Source: Terebella lapidaria
Taxonomy: Eukaryota; Annelida; Polychaeta; Terebellida; Terebellidae
Assembly: GCA_949152475.1 (NCBI GenBank)
Contig: OX424564.1
Span: 11,532,001 to 11,596,000, forward strand
Direction of reading: 5' to 3'
DNA: 64,000 bases
The notes below the pieces were generated by a model. It made no database searches, was not told the origin of the DNA, and saw nothing but the letters and a program-made list of their open reading frames with translations. The position numbers were made by a program, and so were the translations under genes. Shown here piece after piece: positions 21,724 to 33,200 of this stretch (positions are counted from its first letter, which is position 1; the number at the start of each line of letters is the position of its first letter).

Positions 21724-22400
21724 CTGAAAATTAGGAAAGATCAGAAAGTTACATCATTTGTTTAAACGGAGTTGAGTTTGACCTGTTCCACAGAGTAGAG
21801 CAAGATAATAGAAACTTAGTTCAGCTTGTAGACTGGACATGATTGGATGGTCTTTTAAAATTATCATCTGCCAATAAGTGATGAGCAACATATATCTGCA
21901 TAAAAATTTCATTTTTCATGAGACAAATGAAAATTAGGTCGTAAACACTCATTATGGTATATTCAAAAGCTTTACTGTACACATAACAGGAAGTGCAATG
22001 AGCCTGCATGTGCAAAGCTATCAGTAGGTAGACCTACTCTATAGCTATCCGAGTCGTCAAGAACTGCATTTGGACCACCCACAATCTCGGATACCAGCGT
22101 ACAGTGCTGGACTATAGTTGTCACTATCAACTACTCAACTGGACTTGTCATGTAGAATAAATGGTCAGTTTTAGTTGACGTCTGACAGTCTATTATACTA
22201 TGGTACCTGTGCCTAATAAAATGGGTACATAATGATGGCAATGGAGTATTATTCATTCATTCATTATTCCTACAAATTGCCCACTTTATGCTACATGTGG
22301 CCCCTAAGCTTTTGATAGGTTGAGCTGATGATTGAGATTCGATGAGTTTCAAACTTCAGTCAAAGACAGCAACGTCAATTATACTCTGATTTTTCAGCTC
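21724..22400. other. Upstream of PHKB, no gene seen
   Basis: Non-repetitive AT-rich DNA, probably a 5' UTR intron or the promoter of PHKB. No ORF with a recognisable domain. Confidence 0.4.
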
Positions 22401-22932
22401 GTTTACACTGTTTTTCGCTGATATTTTTGTGATGCTAAATGGTATCGATTTATAACTTGGCATACTTCACCTGGGAGTCAAACGGCAATTTTCTACCGAA
22501 CTTCAGACTTCTATCGGGATAATTTAAAAAGTTGGCTATCTATCCCAATGTTAAATTTAGCCAAGTTGATTAATTTCGGAGTCAGCAAATGCTCAATGTT
22601 GTGCATTTGCTTGGCTTTGTAGTGGAGAAATCTTTCAAAATCAATATGCATGTGAAGCCCAATATACCCCAATGTGTTTTTTGGTCCAAACTTACAATAA
22701 TATTTCGAATCCTGATGAATGTAAACAGGACCAAATCCTCGACTATGTTCAAATTTTGAGATCCTTTTTTGGGCTGAAATTTAACATCGAGTTAGATTGC
22801 CAAATTCTTCAATTTTTGCGATAGAAATCTGAAATTCGGAATAACATTGCTATTTGACTCCCAGATGAAATATGCCAAGTTACAGAACGATCACATTTAG
22901 CATCGCAAAAATATTGTCAGAACACGGTGTAC
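22401..22932. mobile_element. Long inverted repeat, probable degenerate MITE
   Basis: Left arm about 22401-22558 and right arm about 22777-22932 pair over roughly 155 bp with many mismatches. Shared words include TTTTTGTGATGCTAAAT (TTTTTGCGATGCTAAAT in the other arm), AACTTGGCATA, CTGGGAGTCAAA and GATGTTAAATTT-like ends. The spacer is about 220 bp. There is no coding sequence. The divergence between the arms suggests an old element. Confidence 0.7.
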
Positions 22933-23867
22933 GGGTGGACAAGTAGATGTCAGACAGATAGGTTGTCGGCCACCTAGGTGGACAAATTGGTTTCCATGGT
23001 ATCATGACAAGTTAAATGATGTTTCAGTTGCGTTGCAACATCAAACTGATTAATCGTTCCAGATTGAACAAAGTTAACTGTCCCGAGAAAAAGGTACACC
23101 AGGCTCAGGCGACAGGGTGCCCGACATCCTATCTGGCTGACATCTGTTTGCCGACCTCTGAACGAGTTAGATAAATCAGAGTATAGTAAACGACAATCAA
23201 TCATGCGCATTAGATCTAGATCTACTATTTTTAATTTTCATCCACCAAAATAATTGTTTGTCTTCTGTTCATTCACATAATCTGAAGATGGGGTACCACC
23301 CCCCCCCCCCCCCCCAAAAAAAGTGGGCCCCAGGTGGGCCCACCGCCCCGCTGTGTTGCGGTTGCACTGTGTGTGTCTGGCTGGCGATGCCTGATACACA
23401 GTCTGATAAGTCTGTTTGTCTCCATTCACACAATCTGATAAGATTTTCTGGTTATGACATGGAAACATACATATTCTGACAACATAAGTGATAACGGTAA
23501 ACAGATTGTTGACAAAATCCACAAGCGTCCTTGACCTTCACCTTGAGCGAAAAACATACAGTACAGCTCACCGAATAAATTTTTTTTTTTTTTGCATAGC
23601 TACAATGTCGATTCCGGATATCTGGCTACAACATCTCCCCCGAAATTTATACCAGGCGAATATAAAAAAATATTTCTATGCCAAACTACGTACGTACTCT
23701 TAACATATGTCATGGCAGCCATCTTGTTCAATTAGGTGAAGCGTTCATATTTATTGGCTTATGTTGATTGCCTCATCAGAGCCAATTAAATGACCACTGA
23801 CCAGTCAACATCACTTCATTCTATCGGCCATACTGGCCCATACTGATATGGCGATTTTGGCCAAAGG
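22933..23867. other. Intergenic stretch with a poly(C) run; no gene seen
   Basis: Contains a run of 17 C at 23299-23315 and a loosely repeated motif (CATTCACATAATCTGA at about 23270 and CATTCACACAATCTGA at about 23424). The short ORFs are low-complexity translations. Confidence 0.5.
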
Positions 23868-24124
23868 TCACGGCAGGAGATTTGTTATTAACACTGTTCT
23901 TGTTTTGACCGCTTCTGTTCGAAGCTCGTGAGTTGTACTGTCCATGAACACAGGTCTTACGTATCCTCCCAGCCCGTTTTGCTTACTCGGAGTTGTCTCA
24001 GAGCTAGCAATGCGAGAGGACGACGGGTAAGCTCGGCCATGAGCTCCACGTCCCTTATGTCCGTCTAGAAGTGGGCCAGTCAGGCCCTGGGGACGATTTC
24101 CAATCGGGGGCCCAGAAGGGGGAC
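23868..24124 (+). pseudogene. 3' internal remnant of a Ty3/gypsy-like copy upstream of the shared LTR
   Basis: From about 24042 the sequence matches the tail of the complete element at about 28964 onward (GCTCCACGTCCCTTA then CTAGAAGTGGGCCAGTCAGG), including a polypurine tract AGAAGGGGGAC at about 24114-24124. So the left LTR is preceded not by host DNA but by the 3' end of a second copy. The part before 24042 has no counterpart in the shortened element and may be the original integrase-proximal 3' coding end. Confidence 0.65.
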
Positions 24125-24505
24125 GGTGTTGATTCGGGGCTTGCCCTGTGATCACCAGTCTCTCACCCTGAAATGGTGCGACACAGGTCCTGGCAGACCG
24201 TCGGGCTGTCCGGGGTTCTGTCCCCATGGCAGTACCTTCAGCGAGGCCGGCCAGCAATATGCTCACGTGCACGAGTTCTGTGGTGTCGATCTCATGGCAT
24301 CTCAGGCTCCACACATGGCTACATTACCATAATTGATGTATAATGTATTTTGTATGTCTATGATATGTTATGATCTGATATATGACGGCCGGATTCGTCT
24401 GGACGGACTGTTACCTGGTTGTAGTTCTAGTAATCACGACGTCCGCTGTGACCATGCCTCAGCACGGGGCGCTTTCGCCCTAGGCAGCGGTCGTCAAACG
24501 TTACA
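24125..24505 (+). repeat. Left LTR of the Ty3/gypsy-like element
   Basis: 381 bp, matching the right LTR (29040-29420), also 381 bp, with scattered substitutions. It ends in TTACA and is directly followed by TTGGTGCCATGACCAGGATC at 24506, a plausible tRNA primer-binding site. The first base pair is GG where the right LTR has TG, so the start has probably mutated. Preceded by a polypurine tract belonging to the neighbouring copy. Confidence 0.85.
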
Positions 24506-24845
24506 TTGGTGCCATGACCAGGATCAGTCGGACGGCGTTCCATTCCAGCCTACTGTCGCAGTGTCTTTGCTCCCTCATCCCTGGGGACCGCCTGCTCTCC
24601 TCCGGAACATTCCGACAAGAAATAGAACAAAAAAATGAATGAAAATGACAGTGTGTCCCAACATGCTTGCTCCCAGGTCATCCGAAAGCAAACTCACGAT
24701 GACTCTGGTCATCCGGGAGGACATCCAGACGATCCACAGGACCGATCCCAGTCCAGACGATCCACAGGACACGTCCCCGGCGTCCTCGGCTCCGTCCCCG
24801 AACGTAGAATCAAATCCTGCAGGGTTGCAACATGTGTTGCCGCCG

Positions 24846-26494
24846 GATTTCATCTCCGGCGTGCAGGGTGCTACTAGTATAGCTGGAAACGGCTCTACTC
24901 CACACCTTCAACTGCCCAGGCGACCGCCGCATCCGGCGCTCTTCCCTATGACGTCCGCGGACGTCCAGAATCGAGTGCCGCAGTCCAGCAGCCAGTCCCG
25001 AACAGTTGGATAGGCTGTACCGGCTACCCCACCCGGTTGGGTTGATTCCCTCGAGGTCTGTCCAGAATGTGATGGATCAGAACCTGATGGACGTGATCAC
25101 AGAACACGTTCTCCTTCTCCGCGACACCAACCACCCTCAGAGCAGCTAACGGAGAGGGAGCGGAAGAGTATTGAAGAGTATAAGCACTGTCAGTCCGCCG
25201 CATCGCGGGGCCGAGTGTGAGTCCTGCGACCCCTTACTACCCAGGGTTGACCGGTCCGCTGGTCCAGTCCTTTGTTCAACCAAGCCTGCAGGTGCCCATA
25301 ACCCATGCGATGGGATCCGCACCAGGTCCACGGCTTGGAGGCACCTTGTCGGCCACCGCCTCCGCTGTCCCGGCAGCTGGAGCCATGGCCGCGTGGGCCT
25401 AACCCGCTCCACACAATGCTCTCGGAGCAACCTGGCAACCGGAGGCTTCGGCCCCAAGTTATGCCGGCAACCCTGCATTGCCTGCATCCTACCCTCTAGG
25501 ATCGGTGGGGGCTCCTTCCGTACTTAGCCAGAGTGGGATGTTTACAGGTTCCCACCTGCCGGCAGCTCCTAGCTACCCTGCGCCCACGTCCGTGGCATAC
25601 GGATCCGCTCCTTCAGGTCCTGCCACGGGTAGGGCCGACGCTTGGGCTGCCCCTTCCTTCGCCACCAGCTCCGAATCCGGATGCGGATCCCCACGCGACC
25701 GGAAACCGGACCAGTCATCGTGGCGTAAGCGGTTCAATGGGGATAACGCTGATCTGGAGGATTACTTCTTTCAGCTCTGGAGAACCGCTGTCTACAAGGG
25801 TTGGACCAAGCAGGAAGCTGGACAAATCCTCGCAGGCAGTCTGGAGGGCGAAGCTCTCTGGGTAGTGCTCTGTCTGCCGTCGGTGAATGCGACATTTGCT
25901 GAGGTTGCCGAGCAACTTCGCTTACTGTCCACCCCCATGACGAACAGGCGGATGTATGAGAAACAATTTAGAGCTCGGTAGCGCCTGGCGACAGAGTCCG
26001 TAAATGACTATGTGTTTAACCTGCACATACTCAGCCGTAGAGCCTACCCGAAAGAACCGGCGAGTAGGCTCGAGCCGATGCTAATCGACCAGTTTATTGA
26101 TGGGCAGCCATACCACATATCGTACGCCCTGGCCGCCAAGAAAAACGGATGATGGAGGAGGCCATCAATTCAGCACTTGCGATAGAGGCAGATGTCAGAT
26201 TCAGACAGATGCCTCTGGCCCCGGCTACAGCCGCGGCTGTACCATCGCAGGCCGCTCCCCCTCCTCCAGCCATAGTATCGCAGGTGGCTCATTGGGCATC
26301 TCTGACTCGCCGGGAACCAGCCCAGGACCCGAACACTCGATGGGTTGGTACCGCTGCATCACGCTCGTCCTCGGACGAGTATGACGTGGAAGAGTATGAC
26401 CTCAGCACCACGCAGATGATGTGCACTGCGCCGGGATCAAGTCTCCGGGACCCGCAGATTGCTGCTTTTGCACCTCCGGAACCAACCGGCCCTG
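24846..26494 (+). pseudogene. Gag region, tandem copy 1
   Basis: The 1649-bp unit starts GATTTCATCTCCGGCGTGC and ends just after CCAACCGGCC. It encodes a retrotransposon-type Gag: the matrix/capsid-like part is near 25700-26150 (SSWRKRFNGDNADLEDYFF, WTKQEAGQILAGSLEGEA), then a TAG at 25979-25981 inside the capsid region, after which the same frame continues (RLATESVNDYVFNLHILSRR). The identical stop in copy 2 shows that it predates the duplication. Confidence 0.85.
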
Positions 26495-28143
26495 ATTTCA
26501 TCTCCGGCGTGCAGGGTGCTACTAGTATAGCTGGAAACGGCTCTACTCCACACCTTCAACTGCCCAGGCGACCGCCGCATCCGGCGCTCTTCCCTATGAC
26601 GTCCGCGGACGTCCGGAATAGAGTGCCGCAGTCCAGCAGCCAGTCCCGAACAGTTGGATAGGCTGTACCGGCTACCCCACCCGGTTGGGTTGATTCCCTC
26701 GAGGTCTGTCCAGAATGTGATGGATCAGAACCTGATGGACGTGATCACAGAACACGTTCTCCTTCTCCGCGACACCAACCACCCTCAGAGCAACTAACGG
26801 AGAGGGAGCGGAAGAGTATTGAAGAGTATAAGCACTGTCAGTCCGCCGCATCGCGGGGCTGAGTGTGAGTCCTGCGACCCCTTACTACCCAGGGTTGACC
26901 GGTCCGCCGGTCCAGTCCTTTGTTCAACCAAGCCTGCAGGTGCCCATAACCCATGCGATGGGATCCGCACCAGGTCCACGGCTTGGAGGCACCTTGTCGG
27001 CCACCGCCTCCGCTGTCCCGGCAGCTGGAGCCATGGCCGCGTGGGCCTAACCCGCTCCACACAGTGCTCTGGGAGCAACCTGGCAACCGGAGGCTTCGGC
27101 CCCAAGTTATGACGGCAACCCTGCATTTGCCTGCATCCTACCCTCTAGGATCGGTGGGGGCTCCTTCCGTACTTAGCCAGAGTGGGATGTTTACAGGTTC
27201 CCACCTGCCGGCAGCTCCTAGCTACGCTGCGCCCACGTCCGTGGCATACGGATCCGCTCCTTCAGGTCCTGCCACGGGTAGGGCCGACGCTTGGGCTGCC
27301 CCTTCCTTCGCCACCAGCTCCGAATCCGGATGCGGATCCCCACGCGACCGGAAACCGGACCAGTCATCGTGGCGTAAGCGGTTCAATGGGGATAACGCTG
27401 ATCTGGAGGATTACTTCTTTCAGCTCTGGAGAACCGCTGTCTACAAGGGTTGGACCAAGCAGGAAGCTGGACAAATCCTCGCAGGCAGTCTGGAGGGCGA
27501 AGCTCTCTGGGTAGTGTTCTGTCTGCCGTCGGTGAATGCGACATTTGCTGAGGTTGCCGAGCAACTTCGCTTACTGTCCACCCCCATGACGAACAGGCGG
27601 ATGTATGAGAAACAATTTAGAGCTCGGTAGCGCCTGGCGACAGAGTCCGTAAATGACTATGTGTTTAACCTGCACATACTCAGCCGTAGAGCCTACCCGA
27701 AAGAACCGGCGAGTAGGCTCGAGCCGATGCTAATCGACCAGTTTATTGATGGGCAGCCATACCACATATCGTACGCCCTGGCCGCCAAGAAAAACGGATG
27801 ATGGAGGAGGCCATCAATTCAGCACTTGCGATAGAGGCAGATGTCAGATTCAGACAGATGCCTCTGGCCCCGGCTACAGCCGCGGCTGTACCATCGCAGG
27901 CCGCTCCCCCTCCTCCAGCCATAGTATCGCAGGTGGCTCATTGGGCATCTCTGACTCGCCGGGAACCAGCCCAGGACCCGAACACTCGATGGGTTGGTAC
28001 CGCTGCATCACGCTCGTCCTCGGACGAGTATGACGTGGAAGAGTATGACCTCAGCACCACGCAGATGATGTGCACTGCGCCGGGATCAAGTCTCCGGGAC
28101 CCGCAGATTGCTGCTTTTGCACCTCCGGAACCAACCGGCCCTG
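26495..28143 (+). pseudogene. Gag region, tandem copy 2
   Basis: Near-identical repeat of 24846-26494 at a constant offset of about 1649 bases, with only a handful of substitutions (for example ATGCCGG against ATGACGG near the middle, and a few single-base indels). It shares the TAG stop (27628-27630) and the downstream stop at the end of the capsid region. It runs on into the zinc-knuckle and protease segment, so it is the ancestral 3' flank; copy 1 ends abruptly at the duplication junction. Confidence 0.85.
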
Positions 28144-28182
28144 CTACTCTGCGGAAAACAGGGCCATTTTTGGTTGCAGTGT
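28142..28182 (+). pseudogene. Gag CCHC zinc knuckle with a one-base deletion
   Basis: Reads C-Y then, after a frame slip, CGKQGHFWLQC. This is the C-x2-C-x4-H-x4-C nucleic-acid-binding knuckle typical of Gag. Only eight bases separate the starts of the first two Cys codons, so one base has been lost relative to a functional knuckle. Confidence 0.8.
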
Positions 28183-28319
28183 CCAGAGTCACTGGAATGC
28201 TTGCGGGCTAGTGGCTATAAAGGCAACTTGGTGGAGCCCCACCGAAGGAACTCTTCCCTCAGGCCAGACCCTCCGGGACAACGGCAACAACCCTCGTGTG
28301 AGGGAAACGGAAACCGGAC

Positions 28320-28862
28320 GTGGTGGCGACCAACACTGTGTCCGGGGACAGTTGCCCTGTGGCACCCGTGTTTGCACCACCCGCTGATGAGCTGGACGAT
28401 TTTCAAGTAGATATATATCCTCCAAGAGTGGTCCTTGAGGATATGTCTAGCTCCTCCGCGGCTGAGGCAAACAACGAGGACTCTGTAACGGAACCCAGTG
28501 ACCCGGGTAACTCCGGTCATCCTATGTGCGCACTGGTCAGGGACCCATGCTGGTACCTGCCCTTGCCTTTTGGGCGAGAGCCAGTTCGGTTCCTTGTAGA
28601 CTCCGGCTTAGAGGTCACCCTCGTCACCACGGGGGCATACAAGCGGGAACTCGCTTTCCGCAGTGTGGAGCTGTGGGATCCTGGCAGTTACAAGCTCTTC
28701 GAAGCGGGTAACAACAACATCCGTATCCACAGACTGATCGACCTCCCAATCACATTGGGAGGTATCACCTATACAACAGAGGCGATCGTCGTGAATATCG
28801 GAGCAGCCGGGATCATTGGAATTAACTTTTTTACGGATCCAACAGGTGATCGCAGACTTTAG
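28320..28862 (+). pseudogene. Retropepsin-type aspartic protease
   Basis: Residues 91-101 of this frame read FLVDSGLEVTL with the DSG catalytic motif (codons at 28599-28607). About 70 residues later comes GIIGINFF, the equivalent of the conserved ILG-x-D/N-F motif. The frame ends at 28862 through a small frameshift, and the protein-like continuation is in the next frame (QQVIADFRSIEVRMG, from about 28845). Family: Ty3/gypsy Pro. Confidence 0.85.
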
Positions 28863-29024
28863 GTCCATCGAAGTGCGGATGGGAGGAGACACACACTATC
28901 TCTTCCGACAGGGTTCGTCCTGTTCATTCCAACTCCAGACGGTGCGCACCACCATCATGCTCCACGTCCCTTACGTCCGTCTAGAAGTGGGCCAGTCAGG
29001 CCCTGGGGACGATTTCCAATCGGG

Positions 29025-29039
29025 GCCCAGGAGGGGGAC
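29025..29039 (+). other. Polypurine tract
   Basis: CCCAGGAGGGGGAC lies immediately 5' of the right LTR and serves as primer site for plus-strand synthesis in LTR retrotransposons. The same tract, slightly changed, precedes the left LTR. Confidence 0.75.
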
Positions 29040-29420
29040 TGTGCTGATTCGGGACTTGCCTTGTGATCACCAGTCTCTCGCCCTGGGATGGTGTGACACA
29101 GGCTTCGGCAGACCGTCAGGCTGTCCGTGGTTCTATCCCCGTGACAGTACCTTCGGCGAGGCCAGCCAGCAACATGCCCAGGTGCGCGAGTTCTGTGGTG
29201 CTGATCCCATGGCATCTCAGGCTCCACACACGGCTACATTACCATAACTGATGTATAATCTATTTTGTTTGTCTATAATATGTTATGATGTGATGTATGA
29301 CGGCCAGATTCGTCCGGAAGGACTGTTTCCTGGTTGTAGTTCTAGTAATCATGACGCCTGCCGTGACCATGCCTCAGCGCGGGGCGCTTGTGCTTTAGGT
29401 AGCGGGCATCAAACATTAAA
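29040..29420 (+). repeat. Right LTR of the Ty3/gypsy-like element
   Basis: 381 bp, starts TGTGCTGATTCGG and ends CATTAAA (left LTR ends CGTTACA). The divergence from the left LTR (dozens of substitutions over 381 bp by eye) suggests that the two LTRs may stem from different copies or an old insertion, in contrast with the very similar internal gag duplicates. Confidence 0.85.
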
Positions 29421-30289
29421 CTGATAATAAACATACCTACCATACCAGGCCTATGATATATGATTATTTTCAATTATTACTCACAAAAACATGAATAATG
29501 TTCACATATTTTGCTATCAATTCTGGAAATGATTGTGAAAAAAAATATGTATTAATGACAGTAGCAGTATTAATGATTATTAGGTCTGACGGGGTCAACA
29601 GCATCATAACGTGTAATGATATCGTGTAATGATCGACTTATTATTTTTCCTGCTATTTTTAAAACACATAATTTTTTACTCAATAAAAACATCGGGAGAA
29701 AAATACCTTCCTAAGCCTAAAAACATCAAGCCCAAAAATACTTCAGCAATAACCACAATCCATCATTTTTCCCTAAAGCTATATCTGTTGTATATGTAAT
29801 GGTGCAACAAAGTGAGAAAACAAAGTATGCTAGCACTAAGTTTAGTAGGTTTTGTGGCAAAAGTAAGAGCACATATATCTGTGAGCATTGAAATTCCTCA
29901 CAAAAAGAGCAATTTCTAATTATTTCAGCCAACGTTGAGTATCACAGCTAGGTTAGTATAATAGCAGAATAGGGCCTGAATATTTTTCGCTAATTCTTAT
30001 TTTTCCGATCGGAGGGAAGAACTACACAAGAAGAAGATGAAAATACTTTGCTCAGAGAGCAGTACTACACAAGAAGCAGGAGGGGGAGAAGGGGAAGAAG
30101 AAGACCAATCGGACATGCATAAAATGACTCACGGTTCGGTGAGCTTTAGTAAGTTGAAACGGAAGTGGGCAACCGGAAACTTTTTTGACAGCTGACACAC
30201 CGTCATGTTCATTTTTGGTTGCCAAAATAAGTTAATTTTCCGTGATTAAAGAGGAAGTTTGATGAGTTGTGCTTTCATATGTGTAAGAA
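29421..30289. promoter_or_regulatory. Upstream region of ITFG1
   Basis: AT-rich to about 30000, then a purine-rich stretch (GAAGAAGAAG-like, 30017-30105) and the presumed promoter and 5' UTR of ITFG1. No TATA box at a convincing distance. In vertebrates PHKB and ITFG1 share a short head-to-head promoter region; here the two starts are 8.6 kb apart. Confidence 0.4.
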
Positions 30290-33200
30290 ATGAATGAGCA
30301 CATGGCATGGAAGTCAAATATAAGAGTTGTCCTGATTTTATGGGCGTGTTATCATGTCGTTCAGTCGTCAGTCACCAGTGGCATCAGTGCCTTGTTTGAA
30401 TTGGAAACTTCAGAATTGCTCAAACACAGTGAAGGGATTGTTGGAGCGTTTGGTGACTTTAATGGGGACCAGCGGGGGGATATATTCCTCATAAGCAATG
30501 ATTGTAAGTCACAAGAATCAGAATAACAGCCTATTTGACAGGGTACTGATTTTAATAAATTAATTAGTACCGGTAAACCATGCTATTAGTGTATTACTCT
30601 TTAAATTTCATAGACATAGAACATAGATGGACTATCAACTCATTGATCTTGAGCTTGCGTCCAGAGGAAGAGGGGTACTTTATTTCCGATTTGGTGTTTT
30701 CATGGAAAATTGAATTGTCAGAATACGTGAAATATCTTACGTGACGTCATCACTCAGAGGATCGTCAAGACTGAACAATCACAATACGACGTTATAGTTT
30801 AACAACAGAAGTGAAACTACAATCTTCCTCTGACCTTTTGTGACCTCAAGCTCAATAACTACAAACAGGGAGTGTGATATCAAAGTTGGCAGTCCATCTG
30901 TGTTCTGTGTCTATGGTAAATTTATTATAATCAGTGAGTTTATCATGGTTGTATAGCTCGTGGGATCAGTGTATTACTGGCTGTGGAGGACAAGTCGTAC
31001 AAACGCCAGACACTGCTACAAATCAATGAGAGTGTGGTGATTACCAGTATCGTCCCCGCCGACTTCAATGGCGATGTTCAGATGGATATGCTGGTTGTCA
31101 CACGATCGGTGGCTCATAAAGATGGACCTTACCAAGTCAGCGTCTACTGGGGGGACTTGGCAACAAAATCACTGGGTAATTAGTATCCACTTCCGTTGCC
31201 AATCTACATGAATGACAAGATCAAGTGCTCACCTAATTTACTAGTATCCACTTTTCATTTTCCGTGATGCTGAAGGTGAAAATAATCTCAAATCGGATTT
31301 GGCTTGATATATATGTGAGTGTTTGCATATATATGACTTGCTTGTTTGATTGTTCCTGTTATTGCAGTTACACCACCATATAAATTGGATGTGAAGCTGA
31401 AAGACGAACCACTGGTTTTGGAGTGAGTGAAATGGTCAAATATTTATACAAAATTATCTTGAAAGCAAATAAAAATGTCAAAAAAATTCTGCTTCACTTT
31501 GTATCTTTCAAAATTTACCTCCACAGCTATAACGCAGATATGCGGCCAGATTTATTGGGAGAGCCTGACACAGACACAGTCAGCAGGAAAGTTTGGATCT
31601 CACAACATAACAAAACCTTCACAGAGGGGGATTTCCCACAGCATGGTTCTGAGAGTCCAGCACCCTTCAAGATTCCACAGTCACATGCATTTATTGACTT
31701 GAATAATGACTTAGCAGCTGGTACATTTGACTTTTGTTATTACTGGTGTGATTATATTGGAGAATCTGTGGAAAATCTACATTATCAATTGAGAAACAAT
31801 ATATGCTCGAATTTCATGATGTACTATCGTCAGTAACTGCGTTACATTTTGACACATGTAATTTTGATATCATTATCTTCTTGAATTTTTAGCTAAATCC
31901 ATATGTCAATGACTGACAATACTGATTTCAACATTTGACATCTAACCCTCAATTTTTCCAGATTTGATGCTCACAACAGAGACTGGCTATGAAATATGGT
32001 TGAATGAGGTAATGCAGATGGTGAATGAAACTTATATTACCATTCACCAAACATTATGACTTCATTATTAGTTTTCCATTTGAAATTGATTAAAAATATT
32101 CTCATGTTTTTGAATGCTTTGAAAACGCTTCGCGAAAAAGCCATTTTGGATTGATTTTCATTGCTTGTACATTTTAGGAGGGAAAATTCCGGCTGAATAT
32201 GACAAGAGAATATCCCCCACAACTGGAAGTGATTGGTCAATCATCATTTGGTGATATTGGTATGTGAAAAAAAAAAAAAAAAAAAAAAATTAATTTGAGG
32301 AATCCATTTCAAATCACAATGAGATGATCATACAAACCTCAATTCATTTTAATATTCATTTCAGATTTAGACCATCAAATGCTTCACATTGTGCCTGGAT
32401 GCTTAGATACGGATTGCTCCAAGAGTGCCATTTATGTGTATGATGTCAAAGATGAAAAGGTCAGAAATCCTCGCAAGGAATATTGCATTTCTGAAGTGTG
32501 CTCAAAAGAGTATATCTTTTTTAAAGATTACCGGTACAAGAACTTGCCAAAGGATCAGTTACAATCTAACCATTGACGTACTATTGTGTATAAGTTGCAT
32601 TCCGATACAGCAAAGACCGTGATGAGTGTCATCCAGTGTCATCCAGCTATGTAGCAAACATGTTTAGCATTCATTTGGGTAAAAATTGTTGGTTTACTGT
32701 TATTCAAAATATGTACAGTAAGTGGTAAACTACCTCGTTGTCTATATAATTTGCAGTGGGTTGAGCGACTAGGACCTGATGGTTTCATGATGAACGAAGC
32801 TCGGTGGAACTTTGTACCCCCTTCGCAGAGTCTGTACAAAGACAATCTGAACCAATCATTTCCCATCACCCTGCGTATGGGAGATTACAACCTTGATGGG
32901 TTCATCGATACACTGGCTGTGCTGAAGGGGGAAGATAACGGGTGAGTTTCAGGGCTAGAATTTCAGCGAGAATCCGAGAATCGATTCTCGCAAAGATTCT
33001 CGCAAAATGGCCCTTGGTTCTCGCAAAATATAATGGAGTATACAGCTGTATGAGAATAGGATTCTCCCAAAATTTTACGAAATTCTAGCCCTGAGTTTAC
33101 TGTTGGCATGTAATATCTGTTTATCTATTGCTATTACATGTAGTGGCCCCTCTCACATAAAACCCCTTCCAAAAAGACTTAGTTTTGCGAGAATGAGATC

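Larger units (their letters stand above)
24506..29039 (+). mobile_element. Internal region of a non-autonomous Ty3/gypsy-like LTR retrotransposon (gag and protease only)
   Basis: Order: primer-binding site, leader, gag (two tandem copies), zinc knuckle, aspartic protease, short tail, polypurine tract. Reverse transcriptase, RNase H and integrase are absent: about 180 bases separate the protease from the polypurine tract. The frames are broken by stops and small indels, so this copy cannot encode intact proteins. G+C content is clearly above that of the flanking host DNA. Confidence 0.85.

Noticed and set aside
23238..23522. ORF with a glycine run
   Set aside because: Created by the poly(C) tract at 23299-23315; no domain and no homologous context.
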